Below, piece by piece: positions 9,149 through 19,660 of a DNA stretch of 64,000 nucleotides. The DNA lies in NCBI RefSeq assembly GCF_015207605.1, contig NZ_JADEWO010000021.1, positions 34,619-98,618 on the forward strand. The letters run 5' to 3'. The notes under the pieces are model-generated. The model was not told the DNA's origin, made no database searches, and was given only the letters and a program-made list of their open reading frames with translations. Both the position numbers and the translations under genes were made by a program. This stretch comes from Oculatella sp. LEGE 06141. GTDB taxonomy: Bacteria; Cyanobacteriota; Cyanobacteriia; Elainellales; Elainellaceae. Each line of letters opens with the position of its first letter. The first letter of the stretch is position 1.

Positions 9149-9886
9149 ATGGCTAACGTCAATCTTGGCTTCTTGGGCTTTGGTACTACGCAATCGCGCA
9201 ATGGAACGCTGCAACGTCCCGGTGGAGGCTTGGGAATTCGGACAGATACCTACGCCTTTGAAACTGGCTCAATTACAGCAAATGTGGCGATTACCTCAAG
9301 ATCGTTCTCAAGTGAAAAAATTGCGCTTGTCCTGTTTAATGACAACAATGCCGATGGCATCCTCAACACTGGTGACACGGTTCGTGTTAATGCGGGCAGC
9401 GGCGGCACTGTACAGACAATCAATTCAACCTTGAGTAAAGGCCACTACATTGCCAGACTCACCTCCGTTTTCGACACTGGCTACAATGTTCAGTTAGCGC
9501 GTGGTACATCAAATGGGGCAAATCCTCTGGCTGCTCCAGAGATTTCGCTGGGAACCATCTCGCAAGATTTGCAAAAGCGCGGTCGCATCAGCGATAACAA
9601 CAACGCCGACAACTTTGCGTTCACCCTGGACGGAACCAGCAGTTTGAATGTGAACGTTCGGGAACTGGGTAACAAGAAAGGAAATGTCAATATCCGCGTC
9701 GTACAAGATCTGGATAGTGATGGCGTAGTAGACTCAAACGAAGTGGTTGTCCGTGGTGTCAGTTCTCGCAACGGTAATCTTGACACTATCACAGGGTTAC
9801 AAGGGGCAGGAGACTACATTCTTCAGGTCTGCCAGTCGAAGGGCAATACCCGCTTCGCAGCCAGTTTCGATCACGTTGCCGTCTAA
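9149..9886 (+). CDS. Pre-peptidase C-terminal (PPC)-like surface protein
   Basis: A 245-residue beta-rich protein made of two related halves of about 115 residues. Each resembles the bacterial pre-peptidase C-terminal (PPC) fold: an alternating hydrophobic pattern ending in KGHYIARLTSV or GAGDYILQVCQS. Each half has an acidic calcium-binding-type loop, DNNADGILNTGD and DLDSDGVVDSNE, so calcium binding is likely. No Sec signal peptide is seen; in cyanobacteria such proteins are often exported by type I systems, which would fit the RTX genes of the window. No catalytic site is present. It sits between the redox pair and the VOC-like gene on the same strand. Confidence 0.75.
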   Translation: MANVNLGFLGFGTTQSRNGTLQRPGGGLGIRTDTYAFETGSITANVAITSRSFSSEKIALVLFNDNNADGILNTGDTVRVNAGSGGTVQTINSTLSKGHYIARLTSVFDTGYNVQLARGTSNGANPLAAPEISLGTISQDLQKRGRISDNNNADNFAFTLDGTSSLNVNVRELGNKKGNVNIRVVQDLDSDGVVDSNEVVVRGVSSRNGNLDTITGLQGAGDYILQVCQSKGNTRFAASFDHVAV

Positions 9887-9963
9887 GGCGATCGCAGCCA
9901 GGATAGACACTCTCACGTTTGGGAGTACTGTCTTCAACCAAACCGCATTGAATAGGAATTAAC

Positions 9964-10428
9964 ATGATTCATCATATTTCGATTGCCGCCAACGATCCGC
10001 TGCATGTAGCTCAGGTTTTGGCCGAGATGTTTGCAGGGCAAGCTATCCCGTTTCCAGAGCATCCCGGCAGCTACATTGCTCTACCGCTCGACCTTCACGG
10101 CACCATGATTGAGGTACATCCGCGTGGTACAGAATTAATGCCCGGAAGCGGGATGGAAGCATGTCAGGCCAGACAAAATTCAAACCCATCTCCCTACACG
10201 GCAACTCATGCCGCCATCTCGGTATCCACCAGTGAAGACCATATTCGAGCGATCGCTGAGCGTGAAGGCTGGCACATTGCTCAATTTAGTCGTCAAGACT
10301 TTTTTGACGTAATTGAGGTGTGGGTTGAAAACCAACTGCTTCTAGAATTTCTGCCCCCCGCGCTTGCCGCAAAATACCTTGACTTCATGCAGTCAACCCA
10401 ACTTAAGCAGATTCTAGCCGCTGTTTAA
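9964..10428 (+). CDS. VOC/glyoxalase-superfamily-like protein
   Basis: A 154-residue soluble protein. The opening MIHHISIAANDPLHVAQVLAEMF, the central GTMIEVHPRG strand and the pattern of a histidine near the start with glutamates at strand ends (IEV, LLEF) match vicinal-oxygen-chelate folds, which bind a metal between paired beta-alpha-beta-beta-beta units. The substrate is unknown. An AGGAATT ribosome site precedes the ATG. It lies 77 bp after the pre-peptidase-type gene and 69 bp before the isomerase, so co-transcription is plausible. Confidence 0.65.
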   Translation: MIHHISIAANDPLHVAQVLAEMFAGQAIPFPEHPGSYIALPLDLHGTMIEVHPRGTELMPGSGMEACQARQNSNPSPYTATHAAISVSTSEDHIRAIAEREGWHIAQFSRQDFFDVIEVWVENQLLLEFLPPALAAKYLDFMQSTQLKQILAAV

Positions 10429-10446
10429 TCTCTCAATACTGATGGC

Positions 10447-10480
10447 GGGCAGGGCTGTAGTGGATGCTCTAGCCCTGCCC
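10447..10480 (+). promoter_or_regulatory. Strong GC-rich hairpin just upstream of the isomerase gene
   Basis: Perfect 10-bp inverted repeat GGGCAGGGCT / AGCCCTGCCC with a 14-nt loop, ending 7 bp before the AAGGAG ribosome site of the gene at 10498. No U-run follows, so it is not a classic terminator. It may be an attenuator, an mRNA-processing or stability element, or a mobile palindrome. Confidence 0.6.
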
Positions 10481-10497
10481 TACAAGGAGTACACGTC

Positions 10498-11298
10498 ATG
10501 ATTGCAACTGCTCTACAAAGCAATCCCTCTCTGATTCAAGATCTACATCAACGCGCCTCCAATCAAGAATTGCTGCCGCTGCTAGTCAATTATCAGATGA
10601 TGCCACAACTGCTATGCGAACGTGTGATCGATCGCGCCATCATCAACATTGACTGTACACCGGAAGAAATTGAAACAGCCTGCCAGCAACTTTATCAGCA
10701 GTGGAATTTAGTCACAGCTGAACAGCAGCAAACCTGGCGATCGCAGTGCGGTTTAAGTCAGGTGCAGTTTGAAGCGTGGGCAACGCGATCGCTGCGTATT
10801 GACACGTTTAAGCAAGTCACCTGGGGTCACAAACTCGAATCCTATTTTCTTGAGCGCAAGAATGACGTTGATCAGGTCATTTACTCGCTGCTACGAACCA
10901 AAGATAAGGATCTGGCTCAAGAGCTTTTCTTTCGCATTGCTGAAGACGAACAGTCATTTGCAGAACTGGCACAGCACTATTCGGAAGGGGCAGAAGCCCA
11001 GACGGGCGGACTCATTGGCCCCGTGCAACTGGGTACCCTCACCCCTGCCCTGGCAGAGCGTCTCCGCACGAGTCAAGTGGGGCAAGTTGAACCCTTCTCG
11101 TTCGGCGGATGGTGCATGATCGTGCGTCTAGAAAAAACCCTTCCGGCTCAGCTTGACGACGCGATGCGGCAGCAATTGCTTGAGGAAAAGTTTACCGCCT
11201 GGTTGCAAGAGCAATTACACCAGCTTCCCGATCGCGACAAGATCTGGCTTGGCCTTGTATCCCCTGATGCGGATACGGATGTCAAACTCTTAACCTGA
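10498..11298 (+). CDS. Parvulin-type peptidyl-prolyl cis-trans isomerase
   Basis: A 266-residue protein with no signal peptide. The N-terminal 140 residues are helical and SurA-like. The C-terminal parvulin domain (about 145-240) contains the family signature: FAELAQHYSEG followed by TGGLIGPV, then FSFGGWCMIVRLE. It catalyses cis-trans isomerisation at proline bonds. In cyanobacteria proteins of this type are often encoded next to type I secretion genes for RTX and Calx-beta proteins. Here the secretion genes are absent, but RTX-type proteins lie at 3505 and 49733. An AAGGAG site lies 7 bp before the ATG. Confidence 0.85.
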   Translation: MIATALQSNPSLIQDLHQRASNQELLPLLVNYQMMPQLLCERVIDRAIINIDCTPEEIETACQQLYQQWNLVTAEQQQTWRSQCGLSQVQFEAWATRSLRIDTFKQVTWGHKLESYFLERKNDVDQVIYSLLRTKDKDLAQELFFRIAEDEQSFAELAQHYSEGAEAQTGGLIGPVQLGTLTPALAERLRTSQVGQVEPFSFGGWCMIVRLEKTLPAQLDDAMRQQLLEEKFTAWLQEQLHQLPDRDKIWLGLVSPDADTDVKLLT

Positions 11299-11333
11299 AC
11301 TACCCACTTGTAACTATCAAAACGCACACATTA

Positions 11334-11627
11334 ATGAAACACGACAACTTAATTCGCCCAACGAATGATTCTAATCCTTTGCCCCTGCCCTTTCCAGCAC
11401 TACCAGGCTATTGGAATGCGGTCGTCAAGAAACTGAAGCAAACCCAATTTTGGCACGGGCTGGTGCAGACCTGCACAATTCCTTCAGAGCTACAGGTTAG
11501 CTGGAAGAACAATCTTCGGGGTCAGAGCTATCTTGAAGTGTTTGATCCGCTGACCCAAAAACATCACCGCTTTGGCTCCGAGCAAGATGCATTGATTTGG
11601 ATCGAGCGCCAGCGCTTCAATCAGTAG
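11334..11627 (+). CDS. Small hypothetical protein
   Basis: 97 residues, soluble, no recognised domain. The central SELQVSWKNNLRGQSYLEVFDP and the end FGSEQDALIWIERQR suggest a small alpha/beta protein. It starts 36 bp after the isomerase on the same strand, so it may be the last gene of that operon. No ribosome site is evident before the ATG. Confidence 0.6.
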   Translation: MKHDNLIRPTNDSNPLPLPFPALPGYWNAVVKKLKQTQFWHGLVQTCTIPSELQVSWKNNLRGQSYLEVFDPLTQKHHRFGSEQDALIWIERQRFNQ

Positions 11628-11728
11628 CCCGCAATTGAAACGCATCCGTTACAAAGCCTGATCTTCACCACAAACGGCTGCAACCAGATGGTCACCATCG
11701 GACGAGGCCAGTTAGTTACAGCGAGCCG

Positions 11729-12943
11729 TTACAGCGAGTCTTGAACGCCCATGCCTGGTTCGGGTATGCTGCTTGCGGCCACACAGCCACCTGCAAAGAA
11801 CAGAGCCGCGATCGCAACACCGATGCCAACATTGGGTGTCAACCATAACGTAAACGGGCTGTTAAGCAAGCTTGTTGCGATCGCTGCGCCACCAAAAAAC
11901 ATGCCAACGCCCAGGCCAGCCTGACTCACCTGAAGCTGAGAGAAGACCCAGGGTAGCGTCCCGTTTGTGACCAGGGCAAAAGTGGCACCCAATCCCAGCG
12001 CGATCGCAACGGCAACCGCAGAACTCTGAAGCCATTGCAGCAGCAGCAAACAGAGACCCATGCCCCCTAAACCCAACAGCATAGTGCGACGATTGCCCCA
12101 ATGCAGCGCCAGCTTGCCAGCGGGTAAGGCTGCCAGCGCGATCGCCACAAACACTAAGCCCACCAGCACAGGCGGATGCACAGAGGGCAACTGAGCCTTG
12201 AGCACCTTGGGAAAAATTTCGATCGCCACGCGAAACGCCAGCGTAATCATCATGCCTGCGGCGGCAAACAGACCGAGCTGAGCGATCGACAGGCGCGGCG
12301 CTGGGGTTGCGGCTGTTTCCGTCGGTACTTCCACCATCGCCGCATTCACCGACCGCAACGCGGTTCCGGCCAGCAGCAGCAGAATTGCCGCCAGAGAAGA
12401 CACCACTTCCACATTCAGGCTGGTCATCAACGGTGCCGCAAATGGCTTAGTTGCCCCGGCCAAACCGATGGCTAACGTCAACAAACTAGCCGCTATTGGC
12501 AGGTACACAGGATGAGCATAACGACGCAGCAGTGCCATAGCGGGCGTGCGAACTAAACTCATGCCGATCGCCCAAATAATAAGAATAGTCAGCAGCAGAG
12601 CCTGACTACCAAAACGTGCCAATACAGGAATCAAAATAAACAGCGCTGCTGATAGCAACACGCCCACAGCGATGATCGGAAAGCGGTTGCCGCGCCGCTG
12701 TGTCAACCTATCGGAAAACTGACCGATCATAGGTTCCAATGCGATCGCCAAAAGTGCCTCCACCAGCAGTACCGTAGAAGCAGCGGTGGCAGGCAGGTTA
12801 ACCTGCTGTAACAGCGCTGGCAAATGCACACCATAAACGACCCAACCAAAGGTAAAAGCGCCCTGCACCGCAGCGAGTGCAGCAACAGGTAGCCACAAAA
12901 CAGAAGGGCGCAATGCAGAAGGCCGTAATCTAGACAGAGCCAT
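11729..12943 (-). CDS. MFS transporter
   Basis: About 404 residues with some twelve hydrophobic helices. The loop after helix 2 has GQFSDRLTQRRGNRFP, a form of the MFS motif GxxxDRxGRR, and the second half repeats it as ALHWGNRRTMLLG. The overall pattern recalls the GPH/sucrose-permease-like branch, but the substrate cannot be assigned. I chose the ATG at 12943 (MALSRLRPS) because AGGGGTG lies just upstream; the open frame continues upstream without initiation signals. It converges with the isomerase operon. Just after its stop side, 11714-11739 holds two tandem copies of GTTACAGCGAG. Confidence 0.85.
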   Translation of the reverse strand: MALSRLRPSALRPSVLWLPVAALAAVQGAFTFGWVVYGVHLPALLQQVNLPATAASTVLLVEALLAIALEPMIGQFSDRLTQRRGNRFPIIAVGVLLSAALFILIPVLARFGSQALLLTILIIWAIGMSLVRTPAMALLRRYAHPVYLPIAASLLTLAIGLAGATKPFAAPLMTSLNVEVVSSLAAILLLLAGTALRSVNAAMVEVPTETAATPAPRLSIAQLGLFAAAGMMITLAFRVAIEIFPKVLKAQLPSVHPPVLVGLVFVAIALAALPAGKLALHWGNRRTMLLGLGGMGLCLLLLQWLQSSAVAVAIALGLGATFALVTNGTLPWVFSQLQVSQAGLGVGMFFGGAAIATSLLNSPFTLWLTPNVGIGVAIAALFFAGGCVAASSIPEPGMGVQDSL

Positions 12944-13241
12944 ACGAACACCCCTGATTTCTTGAAGCGTGACTGTTTTCCTATTCTCGGTTTGACGTTT
13001 GGAAATGATGACGAATCGATCGATTGATTTAACAAAATGATACGGTTCAACACCATTCACTGGCTCAGGGCAAGGCAATCTCCTGACGGCAGGCACTACC
13101 ATTCATCCGTTTATCCCTCCATTCCGCACGTCGGCTTTGGTGTCAACGGCTTGCGGCCATTTTTGGCACAGTATCGGTCTGCTTCGCTAGGTTTAAATCA
13201 TGATAGTGTTGTCGCTTGCACCAACGGCAAATAACGTGAAG

Positions 13242-16200
13242 ATGACTCTCGACGAAGCACTTGTAGTATTGGATACTGCCCTCAAGCCCACTAGCTTGAG
13301 CGATGTGCAAACGCTTGTGTTTCGTCAATGCTGGGAAGGCAATACCTACAGTGAGATTGCGGATAGTTCCAGCTACGATCCGAACTATATCAAGGACGTA
13401 GGCTCCAAACTGTGGCAGTTGCTGTCAAAAGCACTGGGTGAAAAGGTCACTAAAAGCAATCTTCAGTCGGTTCTCGAACGCTACCAGAGAACCGCTGCGA
13501 TCGCCCTCGCCCCTCCTCCTGCGGTTGCCCCTCTGCCTGCCCCTACCCCAACCGCCCGTCAAGATTGGGGAGAAGCGATCGATGTAACAACATTTTTTGG
13601 ACGGCGCGACGAGTTATCCCTGTTGCAGCGATGGATTGTGGATGAACGCTGCCGCGTGGTGATGCTGCTAGGGATGGGGGGCATCGGCAAAACGTCGCTT
13701 TCGGTGAAGCTAGCCGAACAGATTCAGGCCGAGTTTGAGTATGTCGTCTGGCGATCGCTCCGCAACGCACCGCAGCTTCAGGAGTTGCTCAGTGACTTAC
13801 TAAAGTTCTTTGCAGGGGGGCAATCGGAGGCGCTACCGACTGCGATCGGCAGCCAAATTGCACAACTCATCGAGTATTTACGAACTGCGCGCTGTCTCAT
13901 CGTTTTAGACAACATGGAAACCATCTTGCAGAGCGGGGCAGGAGCGTTGCAGGCATCCTCTGGCACCTTCAGAGACGGATACGAAGACTACGATGAACTG
14001 CTCAAGCGGATTGGTGAAGCTCGGCTGCAAAGCTGTTTAATCATCACCAGTCGAGAAAAGCCAAAAGTATTGGTCTCGATGGAAGGTGAAAGCCTGCCCG
14101 TTCGAGCGCTCAAGTTGAGCGGTGTGGATAGTAATGTTGGGCAGCAAGTTTTAGAAACCAAAGGAGATATCTTTGGTACCGAGGCGCACTGGCAAGAATT
14201 AGTCGATCGCTATGCTGGCAATCCCCTGGCGCTCAAAATCGTCGCCACCACCATTCGCGAATTGTTTGATGGCGATGTGGCCGAGTTTCTGGCTCAGGGC
14301 ACCACTGTCTTTGATGACATTTTGGTGCTGCTCAAACAGCAATACGATCGGCTTTCGGCGCTTGAGAGAACGGTGATGTGCTGGCTGGCGATCGAACGAG
14401 AACCAGTAACGCTCACTGCTCTAAACGGCAACATTGTGCCGCCCGTGTCCAAAGCGAACTTGCTAGAGGCGATCGCATCATTAGAGCGGCGATCGCTCAT
14501 CGAAAAACAGGCGGCTTCCTACACGCAGCAGCCGGTTGTCATGGAGTTCTTAACGCAGCAGTTTGTTGACCAAATATTTACAGAGATCACGACTGAAGCG
14601 TTAGTTCAATTCAACAGCCACGCCTTAATTAAAGCCGAAGCAAAAGAGTACGTTCGCGAAAGTCAGATTCGGCTGATTTTGCAGCCAGTGAGCGATCGCC
14701 TGGGGGCGGCCTACACCTCTAAACAGGCCATTGAGCAACAGCTCCAGCAAATTCTAACCTTGCTGCGCGAACAGTTCGCGGCTCAAGCCGGATACGGCTG
14801 TGGCAATATTATTAACCTGCTGCGGCATTTGCAGATTGATTTATCAGATTACGATTTCTCCAATCTCAGCATTTGGCAAGCCTACCTGCAAGATATTAAT
14901 TTGCATCGCGTCAATTTTGCCCATGCTAATTTGGCTAAATCGGTGTTCACACAGACGTTGGGCAGCATCTTGTCGGTTACGTTTAGCTCAGACGGCAACC
15001 GACTGGCCACCAGCGATGCAGACGGCGAGATTCGCATTTGGCAAGTGGAAGATGGCCGACAACTGCTTGCCTGTCGCGAAAATTCGCACTGGGTATGGTC
15101 GGTCGCCTTTAGTCCAGATAATGGGCTGCTGGCTAGCAGCCATGAAGACCACACGGTGCGGCTGTGGGATACCAGCACAGGTCGTTGTGTAACGGAACTG
15201 CAAGGGCATACAAACTGGGTGTGGTCAGCAAAGTTCACTTCCGATGGTCAATCTTTAGTTAGCGGCAGTGAAGACCAAACGGTGAAGCTGTGGGACATCC
15301 ACACCGGGCAATGCCTCCAGACGTTAACCGGACACAGCGGTGGGGTTTGTGTTGTGGCATTGCACCCAAATGGAGAACACATTGCCAGCGGCAGCGCGGA
15401 TCAGACGGTAAGACTGTGGGACATTAAGACCGGAAAATGCCTGCGGCAGCTCGACCATGTCAGTCGTGTCTGGTCGATCGCCTTTAGTTCTGATGGAGAA
15501 TGGTTGGCTGTCAGCGGCAATGATGCCGTCAAACTCTGGCACATCCGCACCATGAACAGCAAAACGCTTCCGTACACCAGTCGCGTTTGGTCGGTGGCAT
15601 TCAGCCCTGATACTCAACCCCATAGCAAAGCGGTTCCGTACCAACTCGCAACGGGCAGTGATGACCAAACCGTGCGGCTGTGGAATATAGAGACGGATGA
15701 ATGCTTACTTGTGCTGCACGGACACACCAATCGGGTTTGGTCGGTGGCGTTTAGCCCCAATGGGCAGCAGTTAGCAACGGGCAGTGATGACCAGACGGTG
15801 CGGCTCTGGGAGGTGAGTACAGGACAGTGTCTCAAGTCGCTGCAAGGCTATAACAACTGGATTTGGTGTGTAGCCATTAGCGTTAGTGGTCAACTGGCAA
15901 GCGCCAACGAAGATCGCACCGTGCGGTTGTGGAATCTAGAGACAGGGCACTGCGACAGGATTCTTAGGGGTCATGCCGGACGGGTGTTGTCGATCGCCTT
16001 TCACCCGGACGGCGATCGAATTGCGAGCGGTAGCGATGACCAAACCGTGAAACTTTGGGACGTGAAGACGGGGCAGTGCCGCCGCACCTTACGAGGTCAT
16101 ACGCGCCAGGTGAGAGCGATCGCGTTTAGCCCCAACGGTGAACTGATCGCAAGCTGTAGCGACGATCTATCGATCAAACTATGGGATATCAGTACCGGGC

Positions 16201-16829
16201 AGTGCCTCAAAACATTGCATGGTCACACCAGTTCGATTGTGGCGGCGGCTTTTGCCCCCGACGGTCAGCCGATTCACCTGGCGAGTGCCAGTGATGACCA
16301 CACAATTCGCCTATGGGATGCGGCTGGAAACTGCGTGGGTCTGTTGCAATCGGGCACACGACCTGTCTTTTGTGTGGCGTTCAGTCCTGGTGGTGATACG
16401 ATCGCCAGCGGCAGCGACGATCAAACCGTGACGCTGTGGGATGCTCATCACCACGACTGTATTACTACGCTGACGGGGCATGAGGGTCGCATATTGGCGA
16501 TCGCATTTAGCCCTAATGGAAAATGGATCGCCAGCAGCAGCAGCGATTGCACCGCAAAGCTCTGGGATGCCGAAACGGGACACTGTCTCCAGACCTTTGA
16601 GGCACACACAAAGGTGGTTAACTCTGTTGCTTTTACTCCAGATGGCCAATATTTGGCAACGGGCAGTGAAGACGAAACCATTCGCCTGTGGGATTTGCAA
16701 ACGCAAACATGCAGTAAGATTCTGCGCGTCGATCGCCCGTATGAATCAATGGACATCACTCAGGTAACGGGGTTAACCGACGCACAGAAAGCAACCTTAC
16801 TGACGCTGGGAGCAATACAGCAGGGTTAG
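13242..16829 (+). CDS. STAND NTPase: HTH (vMAP-type) - NB-ARC - 14 WD40 repeats
   Basis: About 1195 residues. The N-terminal ~85 residues ([11 protein letters not shown]...[15 protein letters not shown]...[17 protein letters not shown]) match the helix-turn-helix domain of vWA-MoxR-associated and related STAND proteins. The NTPase follows: Walker [10 protein letters not shown] near residue 145, a Walker B-type LIVLDNME near 218 and an IITSREKP sensor-type motif. A winged-helix region leads to a short pentapeptide-like stretch ([18 protein letters not shown]). The C-terminus is 14 WD40 repeats from about 570, enough for two seven-bladed propellers. Such proteins couple ligand sensing by the propeller to ATP-driven oligomerisation, and some relatives act in antiphage defence. 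I prefer the ATG at 13242 because it gives a family-like N-terminus; an ATG at 13200 is possible. No effector domain beyond the HTH is seen. Confidence 0.92.
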   Translation: MTLDEALVVLDTALKPTSLSDVQTLVFRQCWEGNTYSEIADSSSYDPNYIKDVGSKLWQLLSKALGEKVTKSNLQSVLERYQRTAAIALAPPPAVAPLPAPTPTARQDWGEAIDVTTFFGRRDELSLLQRWIVDERCRVVMLLGMGGIGKTSLSVKLAEQIQAEFEYVVWRSLRNAPQLQELLSDLLKFFAGGQSEALPTAIGSQIAQLIEYLRTARCLIVLDNMETILQSGAGALQASSGTFRDGYEDYDELLKRIGEARLQSCLIITSREKPKVLVSMEGESLPVRALKLSGVDSNVGQQVLETKGDIFGTEAHWQELVDRYAGNPLALKIVATTIRELFDGDVAEFLAQGTTVFDDILVLLKQQYDRLSALERTVMCWLAIEREPVTLTALNGNIVPPVSKANLLEAIASLERRSLIEKQAASYTQQPVVMEFLTQQFVDQIFTEITTEALVQFNSHALIKAEAKEYVRESQIRLILQPVSDRLGAAYTSKQAIEQQLQQILTLLREQFAAQAGYGCGNIINLLRHLQIDLSDYDFSNLSIWQAYLQDINLHRVNFAHANLAKSVFTQTLGSILSVTFSSDGNRLATSDADGEIRIWQVEDGRQLLACRENSHWVWSVAFSPDNGLLASSHEDHTVRLWDTSTGRCVTELQGHTNWVWSAKFTSDGQSLVSGSEDQTVKLWDIHTGQCLQTLTGHSGGVCVVALHPNGEHIASGSADQTVRLWDIKTGKCLRQLDHVSRVWSIAFSSDGEWLAVSGNDAVKLWHIRTMNSKTLPYTSRVWSVAFSPDTQPHSKAVPYQLATGSDDQTVRLWNIETDECLLVLHGHTNRVWSVAFSPNGQQLATGSDDQTVRLWEVSTGQCLKSLQGYNNWIWCVAISVSGQLASANEDRTVRLWNLETGHCDRILRGHAGRVLSIAFHPDGDRIASGSDDQTVKLWDVKTGQCRRTLRGHTRQVRAIAFSPNGELIASCSDDLSIKLWDISTGQCLKTLHGHTSSIVAAAFAPDGQPIHLASASDDHTIRLWDAAGNCVGLLQSGTRPVFCVAFSPGGDTIASGSDDQTVTLWDAHHHDCITTLTGHEGRILAIAFSPNGKWIASSSSDCTAKLWDAETGHCLQTFEAHTKVVNSVAFTPDGQYLATGSEDETIRLWDLQTQTCSKILRVDRPYESMDITQVTGLTDAQKATLLTLGAIQQG

Positions 16830-16842
16830 CCGATCTCATGCT

Positions 16843-16872
16843 GGGTTGCCCTGAGATGGGTTGCCCTGAGAT
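16843..16872. repeat. Two tandem 15-bp repeats between convergent genes
   Basis: GGGTTGCCCTGAGAT occurs twice head to tail. Together with flanking ATCTCAT and ATGAG it can fold into a hairpin, so it may serve as a terminator between the STAND gene and the convergent secreted-repeat gene. Confidence 0.6.
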
Positions 16873-16918
16873 GAGTTCCCGATACAGGCAACCTCCCCTC
16901 CCCTCCCTGCTCTGAAAT

Positions 16919-19465
16919 TTACTGAAGCTGGGTCAGAATTTCCGTTGCCCTGGCTCGTTGCCCAGCAAGGACATAGCGTTGAGCCACCTGCCGCAATGCG
17001 GTAGTGCGGTAAGCCGTATCCTCAAACCAGTTAGCCACCTGCATAGCGAGGTCGTAGTGTCCCGCTTGCAGCAGATCATCGAATATCTGTGCGATCGCGT
17101 CACGCTGTTGCACCGGGTGAGCGATCGCCTGTATAGAATCCAATGCAAATCTGAGACACTCGTTGGCGCGAGTCGGTTCCCCCAGTTCAGCATAGCGCTG
17201 ACCCACAGATGCCCAGTTGTAGGCTTTGAGTGGGGGGGATGGTACATCATTCACAAGTTGGCCGACCAGGAGATATTGGGAGATTGAACCACCATTCACG
17301 GGAACAGAGAGCGTGCGAATTAGCTCGTTCAACAGGGTATCTCGCTGCGCTGCATCTGGAAGTGCCTTTACCGAGTCTTGCACCCAATTCATCACAGCCC
17401 ACGCCTGGGGATATTGGCCGTTGACCATATATTTAGAGACAATATCCGCTAAAACCATTGCCCGCTCGCCTGGATCGGTGAGTGTGTAGGCAACTTGTAT
17501 GGCTGAAGTGGTATCACTGGAAACTACTGCTACAGCCAGCCGACTGGTGAGCCAGGAGCGGGAGCCGTTGATTCCCAAAGCGTTAATCATCTGTATCGTT
17601 TGCGCCGTGGTGGCGGCTAGCGGTTGCTCTTGCCCCGTGGCGGCATAGGCTTCTGCGATCGCCACCATGCCCCATACTTTCTGCTGCTCGTCGGTTAGCG
17701 TATCCCGCACGGCCACCGCATCTGCAATCACCGCATTAGCGCGATCGACCTCACCTGCCGTGCCGTAGATGCTGGCCACGGTAGCCAAAAGCTGCATTTT
17801 TGAGGGAATGGTATAAGCTGCCGTAAACTCCGACGCTGGCAGTTGAGTCATTAGCCGCAGCGCTGCATCTGCGGCTTCCCTGGCTTGTGTGGGTCGTTCT
17901 AGTTGGATCGCAAGATTGGCAATCCGTTTTAATGTGTTGACCTGATGCGTTGTTGAATTGAGACTGACTTCGTTTAGCGCCTGAGTCGATTGGATAGCCT
18001 GAGCCAGAATGGTGCTGGCGCGATCGCGTTGAGCCATTCTACTGTAATCAAGGGCAATCTCCACTAATAGATCGGCGTTGGATATAGTGTAGTAAGTACC
18101 TCGCTCTGGAGAGACGGGGATTTGTTCAATCCGGTTAGCTATCTCCAGAGCTTGTGATAATACCTCAGCCGCTTCATCCGTCTGATTGCGGACAATATGT
18201 TGCCGTGCAATGATCTGCAAAGCTTTAACTCGTTTTTCGGGAGTGCCGTAGGATTGAGCCACTTGCATAGCAAAATCATGTTGTCCGGCTTTTGCCGCTT
18301 GCCCAATCACTTGATCGAGTACCTCCGATTTGGGATCGGGGTAGTCTGCGACAACCTGCAACTCACCATCCTGCACCAATTGTGCCATTGCATAAGCCTG
18401 GGTATATTGCCCGAACGTTAAGTAGGCGCGAGCAATGCGGATTCTGGCATCGGCTGTTTCAAATCCTGCCTCTGCACGACTGGCTATTTCCAGGGCGCGA
18501 TCGAACGCTCCAATTTGAGCAAAGTTGTCGATCCAGAGCGCAGATGATGGGGGTTCCGGTTGGGAGGCCGCCTGCTGGTAAGCCTGGTTAAGGACGGCAA
18601 CGGCTTCTGCCTGTTGCCCCACACTGGCATAGGCTTGAGCCAGTTGGTTCCAAAGCTGGATGCTGGCTTCGGCAGGTTCCGCTTCAGCCGCGACGCGACG
18701 CGCCACATCATATTGACCGCTGCGTAAAGCAACTTGCACCAGGGTAAGCTGAGCATCCGATCGCACAGCAGGGTCATTGATGGTTTGGGTCAACGTCCAG
18801 GCATCATCAAAGCGACTGACATTGGCATATCCCTTGACGATCGCCAGTTGTGCGATGTTTTGCTGATAACCATCAGCCACCTGGTCAGTCCAGGCGATCG
18901 CGTCCTCAAACCGTTCCCGCTCTGCCAGGTTTGCCACCACTGCAACGGCAACTTGATCGCGAGCGGCTGGTGTCTCTACCTGCTGACGCACAAACCGCTG
19001 TGCCTGTTCGTACTGTCCAGCATTGATATAGGCTTGGGCGATCGCCGTCTCGGCCTCCACTCGTACGGGAAGGCAGCAGGCATTGGATGGCAAAGTATCG
19101 TAGCGCATGGTGCGGGTGATGGCGATCGCCAGATCATCATTGCCGATCTGGACATGTTCCATCACAATTCTCAACAGGAGTTGATCCTGGTTTGTCTTGT
19201 CTGCAACCTGCATGGCTACCTGGTTGGCGTGTAGTAGCTGTTCAGTCGCCTGCTGGCGCTGGCCGCTGGCAACATACTGCCGCGCTGCTCGAATGAGTGT
19301 CCAGGTCTGCTCAACCCTATCAGTCGGTTCATCTGTGGTTTGAGCAATGAGGGAGACGGCAGCAGAGAGTTCCTCTCCATTGCTCAATTGAGTTGCACTG
19401 GCCACATTCATGAAGGGCGACATACTAACCAGGCCAATGACTAACGGCAAACCCCATCGTTTCAC
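16919..19465 (-). CDS. Secreted TPR-like helical-repeat protein
   Basis: About 849 residues. Starting at the GTG at 19465, which follows AAGGAG at 8-nt spacing, the N-terminus is a clean Sec signal peptide (MKRWGLPLVIGLV...NVASA). ATG and TTG starts up to 25 codons upstream lack such a site. The rest is alpha-helical, with about twenty degenerate 30-40-residue helix pairs such as IAQAYINAGQYEQAQRFV and VAQRYVLAGQRARATEIL, typical of TPR/SEL1-like solenoids. It should lie in the periplasm or thylakoid lumen and act as a binding scaffold; the partner is unknown. The next gene upstream (19661-23659) encodes a giant membrane protein on the same strand. Confidence 0.85.
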   Translation of the reverse strand: MKRWGLPLVIGLVSMSPFMNVASATQLSNGEELSAAVSLIAQTTDEPTDRVEQTWTLIRAARQYVASGQRQQATEQLLHANQVAMQVADKTNQDQLLLRIVMEHVQIGNDDLAIAITRTMRYDTLPSNACCLPVRVEAETAIAQAYINAGQYEQAQRFVRQQVETPAARDQVAVAVVANLAERERFEDAIAWTDQVADGYQQNIAQLAIVKGYANVSRFDDAWTLTQTINDPAVRSDAQLTLVQVALRSGQYDVARRVAAEAEPAEASIQLWNQLAQAYASVGQQAEAVAVLNQAYQQAASQPEPPSSALWIDNFAQIGAFDRALEIASRAEAGFETADARIRIARAYLTFGQYTQAYAMAQLVQDGELQVVADYPDPKSEVLDQVIGQAAKAGQHDFAMQVAQSYGTPEKRVKALQIIARQHIVRNQTDEAAEVLSQALEIANRIEQIPVSPERGTYYTISNADLLVEIALDYSRMAQRDRASTILAQAIQSTQALNEVSLNSTTHQVNTLKRIANLAIQLERPTQAREAADAALRLMTQLPASEFTAAYTIPSKMQLLATVASIYGTAGEVDRANAVIADAVAVRDTLTDEQQKVWGMVAIAEAYAATGQEQPLAATTAQTIQMINALGINGSRSWLTSRLAVAVVSSDTTSAIQVAYTLTDPGERAMVLADIVSKYMVNGQYPQAWAVMNWVQDSVKALPDAAQRDTLLNELIRTLSVPVNGGSISQYLLVGQLVNDVPSPPLKAYNWASVGQRYAELGEPTRANECLRFALDSIQAIAHPVQQRDAIAQIFDDLLQAGHYDLAMQVANWFEDTAYRTTALRQVAQRYVLAGQRARATEILTQLQ

Positions 19466-19660
19466 GCAAACTACTCCTTGTGTCAATCGATCGCTGAATT
19501 GAAGTGAACAGGATCTTTGCAGCGGCATACCCTGCTTCAACTCACTTTGTAGTTATGCCATAGCGCTGGAAGCGTTGCGTCATAGCACTTTGCCAGTTTG
19601 CGAATTGGCTCAAATTTGCCATCTGGCTTCCTCACTCCATGAGAGAGAAAGCCACGCTTG

